6,758 nucleotides of DNA, taken from contig JBECKR010000389.1 of NCBI GenBank assembly GCA_040235415.1, positions 1-6,758 of the forward strand, read 5' to 3'. The notes beneath the pieces were generated by a model. It did no database searches. It saw only the letters and a list, made by a program, of their open reading frames with translations, and had not been told where the DNA came from. Shown piece after piece: positions 5,881-6,758 of this stretch. Both the position numbers and the translations under genes were made by a program. Numbering within the stretch: the first letter of the stretch is position 1; each line of letters opens with the position of its first letter. The stretch is from JBECKR01 sp040235415. Its GTDB lineage: Bacteria > Acidobacteriota > Polarisedimenticolia > Polarisedimenticolales > Polarisedimenticolaceae.

Positions 5881-6758
5881 TCATTCCCGCGTGGCGCCGT
5901 CGAGGTAGCGGCCCAGGATCGGCCGCAGGCGCTCGCGGCAGGCCTCGGGGATCCGTTCCCGAGGCGTGATGATGGCATACTCCAGGGCGCCGCCGCACCC
6001 GCATCCGGAGCGGTCCGACGGCAGCCGGCCGACCGCACCCCGCAGGACCCGGGCGGCGAGCGCGGCGTTCGCCCGGAGGTTGCCGAGCAGCGCCTCGACG
6101 GTGACCGCCGCCTCCTCTTCGTGCCAGCAGTCGTAGTCCGTGACGAGCGCGAGCGTCGCGTAGCAGATCTCGGCCTCGCGAGCCAGCCGTGCCTCGGTCA
6201 GGTTCGTCATGCCGATGACGCTCGCTCCCCAGGATCGGTACAGGAAGGACTCGGCGCGGGTCGAGAACTGCGGACCCTCCATGCAGAGGTAGGTCCCACC
6301 GTCGTGCACCGCCACGGCGTCTCCCGCCGCCGCCTCGCGGAGCGCGGCGCGCGCCACGGGGCAGATCGGGTCGGCGAGCGACACGTGCGCCGCGACGCCG
6401 TCGCCGAAGAACGTCGACGGCCGCGAGCGCGTGCGGTCGATGAACTGGTCCGGGAGCACGACGTCTCGCGGGTGGATGCCGTCCGCGAGCGACCCGACGG
6501 CGGAGGCGGAGAGGATCCTCTCGACGCCCAGGCTCTTGAGTGCCCAGACGTTCGCGCGGTAGTCGATCTCGGTCGGCAGGAGCGCGTGGTCCCGCCCGTG
6601 GCGCGCCAGGAACGCGACGCGGCGTCCCTCGAGCGACCCGAGCACGAGGGCGTCCGACGGAGGACCGTACGGCGTCTCGAGACGGACCTCCCGAGGCCCG
6701 TCGAGGCCGGCCAGGGCGTACAGGCCGCTCCCGCCGAGGATCGCGATCTCGGCGCGGG
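5881..6758 (-). CDS. mtnP: S-methyl-5'-thioadenosine phosphorylase (5' end beyond window)
   Basis: MtnP splits 5'-methylthioadenosine with phosphate into adenine and 5-methylthioribose 1-phosphate, the first committed step of methionine salvage. The window holds 291 residues; from alignment to the remembered human enzyme (283) only a few N-terminal residues are missing. Numbering from the window edge, the phosphate loop ILGGSGLY lies at 6-13 and TPYGPPSDA at 28-36. ARHGRDH is at 51-57, IDYRANVWALK at 64-74 and DQFIDRT at 103-109. MEGPQFSTRAES is at 159-170, the GMTNL methionine loop near 182-186, and TDYDCW at 206-211. The two Asp residues in TDYDCW are the adenine-contacting residues of MTAP and argue against a guanine/hypoxanthine phosphorylase, which carries Asn there. 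A Cys-Gly-Cys pair (252/254) lies in the C-terminal tail. A GTG at 6645 is internal, since homology continues upstream. It is the first operon gene seen. Confidence 0.92.
   Translation of the reverse strand, partial: RAEIAILGGSGLYALAGLDGPREVRLETPYGPPSDALVLGSLEGRRVAFLARHGRDHALLPTEIDYRANVWALKSLGVERILSASAVGSLADGIHPRDVVLPDQFIDRTRSRPSTFFGDGVAAHVSLADPICPVARAALREAAAGDAVAVHDGGTYLCMEGPQFSTRAESFLYRSWGASVIGMTNLTEARLAREAEICYATLALVTDYDCWHEEEAAVTVEALLGNLRANAALAARVLRGAVGRLPSDRSGCGCGGALEYAIITPRERIPEACRERLRPILGRYLDGATRE

Overview
The window reads as chromosomal DNA of a very GC-rich Gram-negative bacterium. The Gram-negative inference rests on an LptE-type outer-membrane lipoprotein (lipobox L-A-G-C), which only makes sense in a cell with a lipopolysaccharide outer membrane. 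GC-rich codon use and the gene content fit a deltaproteobacterial/myxobacterial-like lineage or one of the uncultured GC-rich phyla, but nothing here fixes the taxon. I see no mobile element, CRISPR array, rRNA, tRNA or phage gene.

Layout. Bases 1-323 hold no convincing gene. The first 130 bases are extremely GC-rich, and bases 134-310 carry a cluster of DnaA-box-like nonamers, three of them exactly TTTTCCACA. A leftward MscS-type mechanosensitive channel gene (324-1379) ends against this cluster. A 101-base divergent spacer follows, then a small rightward gene (1481-1765) for an unrecognised 94-residue protein. It converges, with a 12-base gap, on a long leftward operon filling the rest of the window.

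The operon, in transcription order from right to left, is mtnP (5' end beyond the window), ribH, nusB, lptE, holA, guaA. Junctions are tight: 13 bases, 28 bases, a 4-base overlap, a 2-base gap and a 4-base overlap. Each of the five downstream genes has its own Shine-Dalgarno sequence. Three internal genes start with TTG or GTG.

The products are methionine-salvage phosphorolysis of methylthioadenosine (releasing adenine), lumazine synthase, an antitermination factor, an LPS-export lipoprotein, the DNA polymerase III delta subunit and GMP synthetase. This is a housekeeping operon joining purine, riboflavin, transcription, envelope and replication functions. ribH-nusB and lptE-holA are familiar bacterial pairs; mtnP at the head and guaA at the tail are less familiar to me.

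I did not find a clear undescribed system. The items most worth a second look are the DnaA-box cluster, which may be part of a replication origin or a DnaA-binding locus, and the small unrecognised protein gene.
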